Assembly (NCBI GenBank): GCA_001579985.1
Contig: LRSR01012171.1
Span: 1 to 40,268, forward strand
Length of the DNA: 40,268 nt
Reading direction: 5' to 3'
From: Hypsibius dujardini
Taxonomy: Eukaryota > Tardigrada > Eutardigrada > Parachela > Hypsibiidae
Below the pieces are notes generated by a model. That model ran no database searches and was not told the origin of the DNA. It was given only the letters and a program-made list of their open reading frames with translations. This document shows, one piece after another, positions 22,528 to 32,658 of this stretch; the first letter of the stretch is position 1; the number at the start of each line of letters is the position of its first letter. The position numbers and the translations under genes were made by a program.

Positions 22528-23293
22528 CTAGTTCCAACGACGAGTGGGCATCCAACGATTAGGGTTGACTGCAAAATAACCAAGTCAATTGTAAAAATTT
22601 TGACAACCAATTTACTAGGCGACCAACAGACACAGTAGACAGAAAACAAAGAGAAACTGCGAAGTACAGCCAGCCGATCAGTCACGTTTACACAGATGGG
22701 CAGACAAACAGAGAGACAAACAAACAGACAGACAAACAGACAGCGAGGCAGACAGGTAGACAAGTAGGCAGACAGACAGACAGACAGACAGACAAATAAA
22801 CAGACAGACAGACAGATAGACACGCAGACAGACAGGCAGGCAGGTAGGCAGACACACAGGCAGACAGATATAGGGATGTACAGGGTTTCTGATTGCTGCG
22901 AGCTAGCTTTTTGCCCAGTTCTTTCAAGTTGTTCCAGATTTGCGGTCGCGTCAAATCGGTTGTCCCGCTGGGAATGCCGCTACCCCGTGCCACGCGGTCT
23001 CGGACGAATTCCGAAAAACCGGCTTCGGTGCCTTCTATCGGGACACGGAGCATTGGTCCCGGTCGCGGCACAGCGAAGAGTAAGCTCGGCGGAGTGGCGA
23101 GCGGCTCCTGGTTAAACGCGCGATGCGGCGGCCCACTCACGTCCCACCAGGACCAACGCTTATAACGGTTGTTGCCGTGCTCGGCTTCCGTATCCTGGTG
23201 CTGGTGGTGATGATCCATTGTCTCGGCCAGACCACCGTAAAGAAGGCTTCCAAAAACGGCGGTCGCAATCCCGATAGCCAACAGGAACTTCAT
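22528..23293 (-). CDS. Secreted small protein, about 150 aa, two exons
   Basis: Exon 1 is 22882-23293 (ATG at 23293). Exon 2 is 22568-22528, ending in TAG. The intron runs from donor GTACAT to acceptor TTTTGCAG and is phase 1. The product starts MKFLLAIGIATAVFGSLLYG, a typical signal peptide. A His/Gln/Glu-rich propeptide-like stretch follows, then a basic RYKR site preceding WSWWDVSG, then a Pro-rich middle. The C-terminus is basic, FNPNRWMPTRRWN. The architecture resembles a secreted prohormone or antimicrobial precursor, but I recognise no family. The intron carries a CTGT microsatellite in the sense orientation. Without splicing, the frame would run on as a Cys/Leu/Ser/Val polymer. Confidence 0.7.
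22690..22868. repeat. CTGT microsatellite (AGAC on +) in the intron of the minus-strand secreted gene
   Basis: Runs of CAGA with AGGC and AAAC variants lie between the exons at 22568 and 22882. On the gene's sense strand it reads CTGT. Confidence 0.9.
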
Positions 23294-23337
23294 GCTGCCC
23301 TTCCGAAAAACGATTGTAAATTTAATAAAAAAATTAT

Positions 23338-23396
23338 TTCGACGCTGCAGTGTCTTAATAATAAAATTATCTCGACGCTGCAGTGTCTTAATATGT
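23338..23396. repeat. Direct duplication with CGACGCTGCAGTGTCTTAAT
   Basis: Two copies of a roughly 28-bp AT-rich unit sharing CGACGCTGCAGTGTCTTAAT lie just upstream of the minus-strand secreted gene, in its presumed 5' UTR or promoter. Confidence 0.8.
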
Positions 23397-23451
23397 TTGC
23401 TAGGGCTCGCCCATTTTAAGACGTAAAAGGTGCGCACGGAAATATAATCCC

Positions 23452-23480
23452 AATCCCCCCCCCCCCCCCCCCGGGGGGCT
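23452..23480. repeat. Poly-C/poly-G tract
   Basis: A run of about 20 C is followed immediately by about seven G. The length may be imprecise, as homopolymers are prone to sequencing error. Confidence 0.8.
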
Positions 23481-23668
23481 TAAAAAGGCACTGTCACCCT
23501 GCTGACGGCGATTTTAGGCGCCCTGTTGACGGCGACTTCAGGCAGATATATCAATATCCCGCGAAGTGCCGGAAAACGTTTACCAGAAAGGGCTTGAAGG
23601 GTCACACGTTTCCTTACACGTTGAAAGTCTTGAGATTCGAACGACGTCACAGTGTCAGTTTCTACTTT

Positions 23669-23800
23669 ACTGTCTCAAATTCCAAAGCAACAACTGCTGG
23701 CTCCGGGCAAACGGTTCGATAGAAATAAAGCTCAGGTGACCGTTCGAATCTTAGGACTTTGACTGTAAAACCGTCATCCGCGTCTGCTGATTTGAAGTTT
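23669..23800 (-). CDS. Possible terminal exon of an unidentified minus-strand gene
   Basis: On the minus strand a T-rich tract ends in CGTTATCAG. It is followed by an open frame beginning VNFKSADADDGFTVKVLRFE and ending in TAG after about 44 codons. The acceptor is good and the residues look protein-like, with two Cys-Pro/Glu-Pro motifs near the end. I found no matching upstream exon, promoter or start, and no family resemblance, so it may be chance or a gene remnant. Confidence 0.25.
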
Positions 23801-24624
23801 ACCTGATAACGATGCAGAAAAACAAAACAAATGTTTGGAGCACTCTTCCGGTGGAAATATATTTCAGAGTACTGTGGAATCGGAGAAGTATTTGCAAAAA
23901 TACCCGCCCGCAGTGCTCTGACGTGTGCGTATAAGGGAAGGTCACAGCAGACCTTTAAGCGGGTCTCTCGAATCAAATGCTTTGTGACAGAAAGTCGGTC
24001 GATTTTATATCGAATTTTTATCAAATCGGTCGCAGTCCTGCCACAATGTTACTCGTCGAGTCAACGTCAGAAAAGGGCGAGATCGGAAATTGAATTGCAA
24101 TTTTTCTTGCAGTTTAAATGCGTTATTCATCAATTTTAGGCATGACTACCGTGCATGATTGTACAGTGGCGCAGGCAGGACAGCATCCGATTAATTTTTT
24201 ATACATTGTATTAACGATACAGAAGATGTCTTTTGAATAATACCCTTATTAAGCTAAAGCTAATTAGAAACTGCGCTACACCGGATTTATTAACGATATA
24301 GTGACACAAATGAAGGATTTCTATTTCCCTTTGCGTGACTGTGATTTAGGAAAAATAAAATGCAAGTGCCTTCTTCTCATTGTCAGGCTCCCTTGAGATT
24401 AACCGGATCTGAGCGTTCAAGGAAAGTAACGGGGCGGGGTCAACCGTGCGTGACCAGCTCAGAAAAGGGTGTGCCACTTTAGTACTGAAATCGTCTCGGA
24501 CCGTCTCGGACACAAGTTCTCGTCCGGTCATGACGAATGTCCAGACAGACAAACAACCCCTTTCCATGAAACTTCCCACTTCAAGGCACTTGCAGCCTGT
24601 TTGTTGCAGTTCGGGAAAGCTCGT

Positions 24625-24632
24625 ATATAAAC
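24625..24632 (+). promoter_or_regulatory. TATA box TATATAAA
   Basis: TATATAAA lies about 230 bp upstream of the ATG of the Gly/Trp-rich peptide. A start near 24656 (ATCAAG) or in the following TCAGT cluster would have standard spacing. Confidence 0.65.
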
Positions 24633-24661
24633 CGTTGCTAACTTTTGCAGTTTTACAATCA

Positions 24662-24755
24662 AGTTTTTCAGTTCAGTTTTTCAGTCCATTTTTTCAGTTC
24701 ACTTTTTCAGTCCACTTTTTCAGTCCACTTTTTCAGTTCACTTTTTCAGTCGAGA
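24662..24755 (+). repeat. TTTTTCAGTTCAC minisatellite downstream of the TATA box
   Basis: Seven to eight units of 13-14 bp (TTTTTCAGTTCAC or TTTTTCAGTCCAC) follow the TATA box directly. Each contains TCAGT, the arthropod initiator consensus. The array would fall at the transcription start or in the 5' UTR. Confidence 0.85.
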
Positions 24756-24854
24756 TCGAGAGAGTCAAGGCATTTTTGTTAACTTTTCCTGCCGATCTTC
24801 ATCTCTCCCAATATTTTCCGATTCCCCTCTCCAAGCCTCTGCGAAAAAGCTACG

Positions 24855-25284
24855 ATGGCTCTGAACATGGTAAGAATTTTGCGTTAATTGTTACTGCTGA
24901 TCCGGCGTTGAACTCCATACAACTCAAATTTACATTTCATTTAAAAGTACTAAATTCAATTAATTTATACTTATCAATATTTTAATGCCTCAAAACATTA
25001 ATTTCAAAAATTGCAGGTTTTTATGTAAAAATATGAAATACACTCCGTTTATTTTGCAGCTCGCTCTGCTGTTGCTGCTGCTGGCCGTTTTCTGCGCCGT
25101 CGGGGTTGACGCCTACTGGAACCGCGGTTGGGGAGGCTACGGCGGATTGGGAGGCTACGGTGGATGGAGAGGCTACGGCGGATGGAGAGGCTACGGCGGA
25201 TGGGGAGGCTATGGCGGATGGGGAGGCTATGGCCGCCGTTTCGGATGGGGAGGACCCTGGGCTCAGCGCGGATTGTGGTGGTAA
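24855..25284 (+). CDS. Secreted Gly/Tyr/Trp-repeat peptide, 79 aa
   Basis: Exon 1 is 24855-24869 (MALNM, donor GTAAGA). Exon 2 is 25060-25284 (acceptor ATTTTGCAG, stop TAA). The join is phase 0 and gives MALNMLALLLLLLAVFCAVG, a strong signal peptide, with likely cleavage after VDA. The mature peptide starts YWNRGW and consists of about seven GGYGGW/RGYGGW repeats, ending FGWGGPWAQRGLWW. It contains no cysteine after the leader. Composition and layout resemble nematode YGGW-type antimicrobial (NLP/CNC) peptides and arthropod glycine-rich cuticle or defence peptides. That is similarity of composition, not proof of homology. A TATA box lies upstream. An alternative ATG at 25035 would start in intron sequence and is less likely. 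Confidence 0.8.
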
Positions 25285-25444
25285 CCCCTTCGAGCCCCTT
25301 CGAGCCCCTTCTTCCCTTGGCGCTTGTCTTTCACTGCAGCTCCTCCTGCTAAATCTCACTTGACAATACGTTTTAATCGCGCCTTTAAAAGAATTGGTTA
25401 CTGGTTTTTTTGATAGACATCGCTGGGCGACAAGGTTTTAATGG

Positions 25445-25640
25445 TTGTCTGTACAGTCTGCCTGTATTTGATTTTCATTGTCTGAATTTCAATTGGCTGT
25501 CTGCACAGTCTGCCTGTATTTGATTTTCATTGTCTGAATTTCAATTGGCTGTCTGTACAGTCTGCCTGTATTTGATTTTCATTGTCTGAATTTCAATTGG
25601 CTGTCTGTACAGTCTGTCTGTACAGTCTGCCTGTATCTGC
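25445..25640. repeat. 52-bp tandem repeat
   Basis: About three and a half units start GTACAGTCTGCCTGTATTTG and continue ATTTTCATTGTCTGAATTTC, about 160 bp downstream of the Gly/Trp peptide stop. Units differ by single bases (GTACAG versus GCACAG). Confidence 0.92.
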
Positions 25641-26210
25641 TTTTGGTTGTTTGAAATTTGATTGGCCTGGCTGAAAAATGGCCGATTCGAGTAATCGGAA
25701 GAGTTGTTTGGAATTTAAAGACTTTGTTTTCTTTGTAACGCTCACACTCAGAAATGCGGGGTTGAAAGTAAGTTCCGCTTTTAAATTGCTGCAGACTAAA
25801 CATGAGGCTCGGTCTGAGGCTCGACTCGCCCTCTGACTGAGCCGCTCTTTTCGCAACGATTGCAAGCAAAACAAAGTGAACTGCAACAGCGACACGAATA
25901 ATGTGTCCATGTAAGCGGATGCAAAGATGTAAGCGGGCAGACAGTGTTGATAATGAACAAGTTTATTTATTATTTATTTTCCTTTCATCTGTTTGTGAAA
26001 CATGCCGAGCCGAAGAGATAAATCTGCTAGCGGGACCGGAAAACAGTCTTTTGATGTTATATTCCCACGTGTAAAAATGTAAGAAATAAACGAACAACTT
26101 TTTTTAAATCGGTTAACGTGGATGTGCTCCGAAAATGGATTTTGGTCGCCGACATTCAACTGGACATGCAGAAAGTAAGGACCTGTAACAAAAAGGACAA
26201 ATGCCGGTGC

Positions 26211-26425
26211 GAGGAGAAGTCTTTATTTCGGCTCGCCCTCCACTTGGTCGATAAATCGGCTCACTCATGCATTTCTCCTTGACGTTGGATGCTTGATTGT
26301 TTGATTTTTTAGTGCTGTCTCCTAGTATACTATAGCACATCTAGAAATCAAACAATCAAGCACAAGCCATCAAAGAGAAATTCATGAGTGAGCCGATTTA
26401 TCGACCAAGTGGAGGGCGAGCCGAA
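26211..26425. repeat. Fold-back inverted repeat with arms of about 90 bp around SLC26 exon 1
   Basis: The left arm (about 26211-26317) and right arm (about 26333-26425) are complementary with scattered mismatches, and the short loop contains AGTATACT. Both arms, read outward, encode MSEPIYRPSGGRAEI: the right arm on plus, the left arm on minus. It could be a fold-back MITE or an inverted duplication of the transporter's first exon. Confidence 0.9.
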
Positions 26426-29400
26426 ATACAAATTTCACCTCATACAGTTCAGTTCAGCAATCTCTCTGATTGGGCATCTTCTTTGCTGCTTTTCCAGTTA
26501 GTCCAGCGAAAAATAACATCGAGGACCGTGAGAGACCGAGAGTTCCCCTCACTCCGGAGATCCTCGCGCTGTACGGGGTCTTTGAGAACCCGGCGGAGCC
26601 CCTTAAATGGCGCGATATCTTAGCCGGCGCAAGGTATGATAAATTAATCAATCAATCAATTACAACCGATACATATTCCGACTTCTTTTACCCATTTTCT
26701 GTTGAAACAATCAAATAACTCATAAATTCAATTGTTACACTATAACACAAAACCATGCGCAGGCAAATACTGAATAAGAGAGTGTACGGATTCAACAAGC
26801 GTCCTCGGCAATATTTTGCGGCATTATTTCCGCTGCTGGAGCGACTCCGGCATTATCGCCTGCGATGGGTACCAACCGATCTTTTAGCCGGACTAATTGT
26901 CGGTATGATGCAATTCACTCAAGGTGAGCGACATAATGATAAACGCGGGACGCTTCCGTGGGGATGGCAGAAACTAAATTCGATCAAGCAATTTTCCTTG
27001 TTGACAAACTCAGTTTTTCCACTTCACTCTGCAGCAAAAAAAAACCTATAAAAAAAGACAAATTATTTTATAGTTTTAGTTTTAGTTCCGTCTAGTCTTG
27101 CCATCTTTCCTTGTCAATACATTAAGTGAGATCTGGGAATTCATCCTGTGTAGTTTTGGGGAACTCACAAACGGCCAGTCTGAAGCCACAAATCGGTCTG
27201 TCCATTTTGTTCTACCCGGGATTGGTATACGCCCTCATGGCCAGTTCCATGCACAATTCCGTGGGTGGGATGTGTGTCACGGTGGCGACGCTGAGTGTTT
27301 CCCTCATCAACGTCCAAGACGTCTACTACCCCGACCAGATCTACCAGGGCCGGCTCATGACTGACCAGGAGCAGCTGGACCTCCATTCAACCATAGCACC
27401 GGGCATCGCTCTGATCGCCGGTATCGTTCAGGTACTACGCGCCAAGAACTTCATCGCATCTCAATACGAAGCCTTAAAAAAATACAACTTTTCAAATAGA
27501 TTGTCATGGGTCTCTTCAAACTGGGCTTTCTCTCAGCTGTAATCTCGCCAAACGTCCTGACGCCCTTTACCATGGCCTGTTTCCTGCAGTCCATTTGCGG
27601 TAAAATTCCCTCCGTTCTGGGCATCGACCCACCGGTCCATTTCACCTATGCGAAGCACTTCACGGTACGCGGTACGCCTTATTAATTACGGGAACTTGTG
27701 GTCACTTTGTTGCACGAAATGCACTGTAAGGTTAAGTTTAACGTTAAGATGACAGCGCTTATTAGAATATGTGATCATTTCAGGATTTAGTGTTCACTTT
27801 CAAAAACATCAATCAGATCAACGGCTGGGAAGTCTTGATGTCTGCTTCGATGGCGGCCATCGTTATAAGCTTCCGTGAATTCCTCCAGCCGCGGATATTC
27901 CAACTCGTAAAGGTGGTTATCCCCATTGAATTCCTGCTCTTTGTGGCTTTCACTGGCCTCAGCTACGCGCTGGACCTAGAACATACTGCTAGGTTTAGAA
28001 TCGTTGGAACCTACGAATACGGGTATTACTTGTGTACTTATGAATATTATGTCTCTTTGCTTATCTGTCTTCGCCGAGTTTCGTTTGCCTTTCGACCTAT
28101 TTGTCTGTCTGTCAGTCAGGTTGTCTGTCTGTCAGTGGGGTTGTCTGTCTATCTCCCTGCCTGTCTGTCTGTCTCCCTACCTGTCTGTATGTCTGTCTGT
28201 CTCCCTGCCTGTCTGTCTATCTGCCTGGCTGATTCATTGTCTGCCTATGTGTGTCTGAACGTGTACCTGTGTTTGTTTTCTTGTCTATCTGTCTGAATGT
28301 GTATCTGTGTGTATATTTCTTGTCTGTGGCTAGTTAGTTTGCATTTGTTCTATAAAAGACATTTGTACTCTAACCTATCTTCGCGTGACCGAGCATACTC
28401 ATTTTTAGGCTTCAAACTTGGTCTTGGCCTAACTTATCGTACGGCTGGGACATGGCTTGGTCAGGTGTCGTTGTCGGATTGATTGCCTATAGTACCTGTT
28501 TAGAAAGTGCTAAAGTCCTTGCTCGACGGTCGGAGGTGCCCTTGTCTGCTAATCAGGAACTAATGGCCCTGGGCACAGCTCATGTCTTCAGCTCCTTTTT
28601 CTCCTGCTATCCCGTCAGTGCTTCCCTGGGTCGCGGTCTGGTGAACGAATCCATGGGAAGTCAGTCACAGCTGTCCACGGTGACAGCGTGTGTCTTTGCT
28701 GGCTTGATCGTTGGACTAGCCGGTCCTGCAATTCGCTACTTACCGGTTGTGAGTACTGTAAACAATCAAGAGCATAATGGCCGGCTTTCATCTCGGTCAG
28801 AGTAAACGATATCTAAAGCGAATGTTTATTTATTTTGGTCTGGGCTCTTTGACCATAATGGCCATTTTATTGCAGTGTGCTATATCAGCAAATATGATTC
28901 TTTTCCTGAGCATGTCGCTGAGTTCCTTCAAAGAGCTCCCCAATCTTTGGCGTGCGAATAAAGTAGACGGGGTGAGGCATCGCAGGCACAAAAACGGTAC
29001 ACGGCCTAACAACTGTTTCTATCCTTCCAGGCGGTTTGGTTTCTAACGTTTGTCGGATGTATAACCCTCAACGTACAAATCGGACTTTTCGTCGGAATTG
29101 GACTTTCCATGCTTGGTCTTATTGTACGAAGCCAAAAGTAAGGCATAATAACGAGACCATATTTTGGTACTGTACTTCCCTTACGATATGTATGTATTGC
29201 AGACCAAAGGTTCGGGTTATGGGTATACTGAAACACACTCAATGGGGATTTGTAGCTGTCAAACACTACGACACGGTATGTTGATTAATAAAATTAAGTC
29301 CGACAGACAGGAAAACAGACAGACAAACAGGCTGACAGATCCACAGTAAGACAGACAGACAAAAAGACAGATAGGCAAGCAAGCAGACAGACAGGCAAAC

Positions 29401-30722
29401 AGACAGACAGATAGACAGGCAAACAGACAGACAGACAGACAGGCAGGCAGACAGATAGACAATCAGACTGACAGACAGATTGACAATCAAGTTTTGCATG
29501 TTTCTACTAGGCACACGAACTACCGGGCGTACGGATACTACAGCTTCAAAGTCCTCTAATTTACGCAACGGCTGATTATTTAGTGAAACAAATTGTTACA
29601 ATGGCACTGGAACCATATATCCCACAAGCCGCTCTCCCTATACTCCATGTAGAGACCGCGCCAACTGTACTTGAAGAATCACCTGAAAATTCCCAAGATC
29701 AGCTAAAGAATAAGGTAGCAAATATAGTTCTTTGGTCAGCCACTTTAGGTGTGCATGTTCTCGCCAGCTAAAACTTTTTTCCTTTCCCTATTTTGCAGAA
29801 CCCTGCTATAAGAGCACTTGCATCATCAGATACTTTATCCGGTCTGAGCGTTCGTTCAGGCTCACCTTCAAGCAACCATTTTCACAAAGCCAATAAGTTC
29901 AAGAGGAAAACACAATCAACTTCCATGATCACCGCCCTATACGCGTCGAAAGAACACTTGTCCGCGGTCGGCAACCCAGTCAACAACGATCCCGGGAAAC
30001 GAAAAAGAGCAGCAAGAGTCGTATTAGATCTTGGTAGTGTTGGCTACATTGATTCAGTGGGAATTCGTGCACTAGAACAGATCGCCAGCGACCTGAAGGG
30101 CCAGGATTGCGAAATTATATTGGCTCAGTGCACTGGTACATGCGATCTTTTTTGTCTGTCTATCAGTATGCCTGATGGTTGTCCGTCTGCATGTCTGTCT
30201 GTCCTTTCCATTTGTCCGTCTGTCTGACACGTCTGTCTATTCGTGTCTCTCTGTGTCTGTCTGTCTGCCTTTCTGCTTGTCTATCTGGTTAATAAACTGT
30301 CTGTCTGTCTGTGTTTTGTCTGTCTCCCTTTCTGCTTATCTATCTGGTTATTAAACTGTCTGCCTGTTTGTCTGTCTGACTGGTTGTCTGACTGTTTGTC
30401 TGCCTCTGCTTGTCCACTGGTTGCCTGCACAAGCAATTATCGTTCTGGCTTTCCAGAGACAGCAAATTCGATACCAATTATGTATTTTCGCCATTTAGGC
30501 CCTTTACTCAAGCAGTTAAAAGAACTGGAAATTCACAAAATAATTCCTGAACGGAACGTCTTCCCAAGCGTGGTGGACGCCGTGGAGGACGCAATTCGGC
30601 GCAACCAAGTCAACACATCCCCGGCGGAGGGTGTGGTCGGGGAGTATGATGACGAACGATTCTGGGACGCTCCGGTGGTCCCGGTCGAGGGACTTCCTGT
30701 TGTTGACTACCATCAAGACTAA
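26384..30722 (+). CDS. SLC26-family anion transporter with STAS domain
   Basis: Thirteen exons join in frame: 26384-26408, 26498-26633, 26763-26923, 27154-27431, 27500-27664, 27784-27992, 28409-28748, 28876-28971, 29031-29137, 29203-29275, 29511-29714, 29799-30135 and 30499-30722 (TAA), giving 784 codons. After a soluble N-terminus (WVPTDLLAGLIVGMMQFTQ) come the multi-pass membrane segments. These include FYPGLVYALMASS, KLGFLSAVISPNVLTPFT and NQELMALGTAHVFSSFFSCY, which match the SulP/SLC26 core. LPNLWRANKVDG precedes the last membrane helices. A STAS domain follows from about residue 506, with VVLDLGSVGYIDSVGIRALE. The family exchanges chloride, bicarbonate, sulfate, oxalate or iodide at the plasma membrane; the substrate cannot be told here. 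Exon 1 is the least certain (donor AAGTGGAG inside a fold-back repeat). Introns hold three CTGT-type arrays. Confidence 0.92.
28095..28330. repeat. CTGT microsatellite, SLC26 intron 6
   Basis: Degenerate CTGT/CTCC/CTAT units lie between donor 27993 and acceptor 28408, sense orientation. Confidence 0.88.
29305..29487. repeat. AGAC microsatellite, SLC26 intron 10
   Basis: CAGA units with AGGC/AAAC variants lie between donor 29276 and acceptor 29510. The orientation is opposite to the CTGT arrays in the same gene, so the sense RNA would contain CAGA here and CUGU elsewhere. Confidence 0.9.
30148..30420. repeat. CTGT microsatellite, SLC26 intron 12
   Basis: Degenerate CTGT/CTGC units lie between donor 30136 and acceptor 30498. 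They include a roughly 60-bp duplicated segment with TATCTGGTTA near 30270 and 30340. Confidence 0.88.
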
Positions 30723-30982
30723 ACATCAGCTCAATCTCTTTCGTGTCGTGTTAATTTCATTTCATCTGTAATGACAAAAACTTCGGTTGAGAGTTGCTAA
30801 GAGAAAGACCAAGAGTGTGCACAAAGAGGCATCAAAAGTACAAACCGCAAACTGTTTCATTAAAAAAGTGATCCTAAAACAAAAACTAGTTTCGATAGGG
30901 TCTATTCGATTCAGACGTCTATCTTAAAACCAGTAAAAAAGCGAAAGATTTAATTAAAAAACTGTTTTGTTGAGTTGCATTC

Positions 30983-30988
30983 AATAAA
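30983..30988 (+). terminator. Candidate polyadenylation signal of the SLC26 gene
   Basis: AATAAA lies about 260 bp after the stop at 30722. It is plausible but distant, and no closer canonical signal was seen. Confidence 0.4.
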
Positions 30989-31245
30989 CAACTAAACAAT
31001 TGATTGTGTTGCAAAACGATCAGCTCATTCAACTTTAATTCGCCGTTGCGACTTTGTCCGTTGTTGATGGACTACTTTGTTTTAGACCGCAGACCCGGCC
31101 AGGGACTGGAGGAACTTGTGGCAGGTGGCGTCACGACTAGCCAAACCATCCGCCCTCAGTTGAATGATGTTACGTAGCCAAGTCTCAATCCAGTAGGACT
31201 TGGTCCAATTAGGTAGGACCAGTAGGACTAGCGTCGCTCCGACTA

Positions 31246-31457
31246 CAGTCAGCCCCAGGAAAAACTCTGTTCAAGTGACTTTTGCTGTTTGAACTGGCCG
31301 AAAACTCCGCGCTAAATTGGACCGTTTCTGTGCGACCAATCAGAACATGCAGTGTCCACATAGATGGCGCTGCCAATTTTACCGTATACCACGTCAGTTG
31401 ATTGCTACATTGCTACATTGATTGCTGCATGTGCCGGTGTGACTATCATTACTGTAT
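31246..31457. mobile_element. MITE family A terminal fragment
   Basis: A second CAGTCAGCCCCAGGAAAAAC end, preceded by TA, starts here and matches about 100 bp of the family A terminus. It then jumps to the sequence that flanks the outer side of copy 1 (GATGGCGCT, CCACGTCAGTTGATTG). This explains the two successive element ends in front of copy 2, as a partly deleted or tandemly arranged copy. Confidence 0.7.
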
Positions 31458-31686
31458 ACAGACAGCCCCAGGAAAAACTCTGCTCACGTGACTTTTGCTG
31501 TTTAAACTGGCCGAGAACTCCGCCCTAAATTGGACCGTTTCTGTGCGACCAATCAGAACGTGCAGTTTCTACTTTATGCATAATCATACATCATATTTCG
31601 AATCAAAACGCGAGCAGGCAAGCAATAAAAAAGTAAAATGACAAAAATAAAAATTTGAACAATACAAAACTTGAGAAAAAAATTAA

Positions 31687-32658
31687 GGTGACCCCTGCGG
31701 GCACTTAGTTTCTGAGACACTTAGTCTTCCTGAGACACTCAGGAAGACTGCGGACACTTAGTTTTCACTTAGTTTGTCTGCAGGCACTTAGTTTTAGTTA
31801 CACTTAGTTCAGGCTGAGGACATTTAGTTTTAGTATTAAATGAAATTAATGCAGATTTTAGTATCTGTTGGCGATTTGTTACAAACCGATGTACTACACA
31901 CGGGGCAAAAACCTCAGGCGGACCGAATCAAAGCCAACTTTTTACCGGCGCCCTGCAAAATGCGGTGGACGGAGTTTGAGCCAATTTTGGCCAATGCGTG
32001 CAGACGTTTCTCACATCACTTGATTCATTCAAGTCAATCAATCAGTCGACTGAGCAAAGACTGCATGGTCAGCTGTGGTCAAAAACAGCTGCACGCATTG
32101 GCCAAAATGGCTCAAACTCCGACCACTCCATTTAGCTGTGCGCCGGTAAAAATTTGGCTTTAATTCGGTCGGCCTGAGGTTTTTGCCACGTGTGTACACT
32201 AAAGAACTGCAGTGTAGTTTTCGGCTTCAAGTTCCTGCGTTCGTTTTTCGCGGATACGGTTCACTTACGGAGTCGAGTATGATGCGACCATGACAACCGA
32301 AGAGGCCACGAAGTGTGAAGTTCGACGTGTCCAGCCACCTGGTTCTTGCCAGAATGGGGCCGATAATTGTCAATGACCATACAGTCATCAACGTGATTGA
32401 AATCTAAACTTTATTGCAATGACTACTTTCCATGATCTCTAGTGTGAGCCTTAACCAGATCCCTATTGCCCTCTACTGTTATACGAACAATTACATACAA
32501 CTTACGTCCCATTACAAATGAATAGTAAAACTAAGTGCCCGCAGCCTCGGACAAATAATCATAATTAAATATGAAACTAAGTGCCCGCAGTGAAAACTAA
32601 GTGAAAACTAAGTGTGCGCAGACTTCCTGAGTGAAACTAAGTGCCCGCAGCTGTTACC
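31687..32658. mobile_element. Mutator-like non-autonomous element with 9-bp target duplication
   Basis: The ends are GGTGACCCCTGCGGGCACTT and the near-complement GTGCCCGCAGCTGTTACC. The host MITE sequence AAAAATTAA occurs on both sides (31678-31686 and 32659-32667) and once in the empty-site copy 1, so it is a 9-bp duplication. That length is typical of Mutator-like elements. Many internal copies of the motif CACTTAGTTT form sub-terminal arrays at both ends. No transposase is encoded in its 972 bp. MITE B copy 2 is nested inside. Confidence 0.87.
31897..32194. mobile_element. MITE family B, copy 2 (nested)
   Basis: A TA-flanked 298-bp element (TA at 31895-31896 and 32195-32196). Its ends, CACACGGGGCAAAAACCTCA and TGAGGTTTTTGCCACGTGTG, match the copy at 21875-22191. 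Its interior is itself a long imperfect inverted repeat. Confidence 0.87.

Noticed and set aside
31840-32163. 107-codon ORF inside the nested elements
   Set aside because: It spans the boundary into MITE B and reads through its inverted repeats; no transposase motif.
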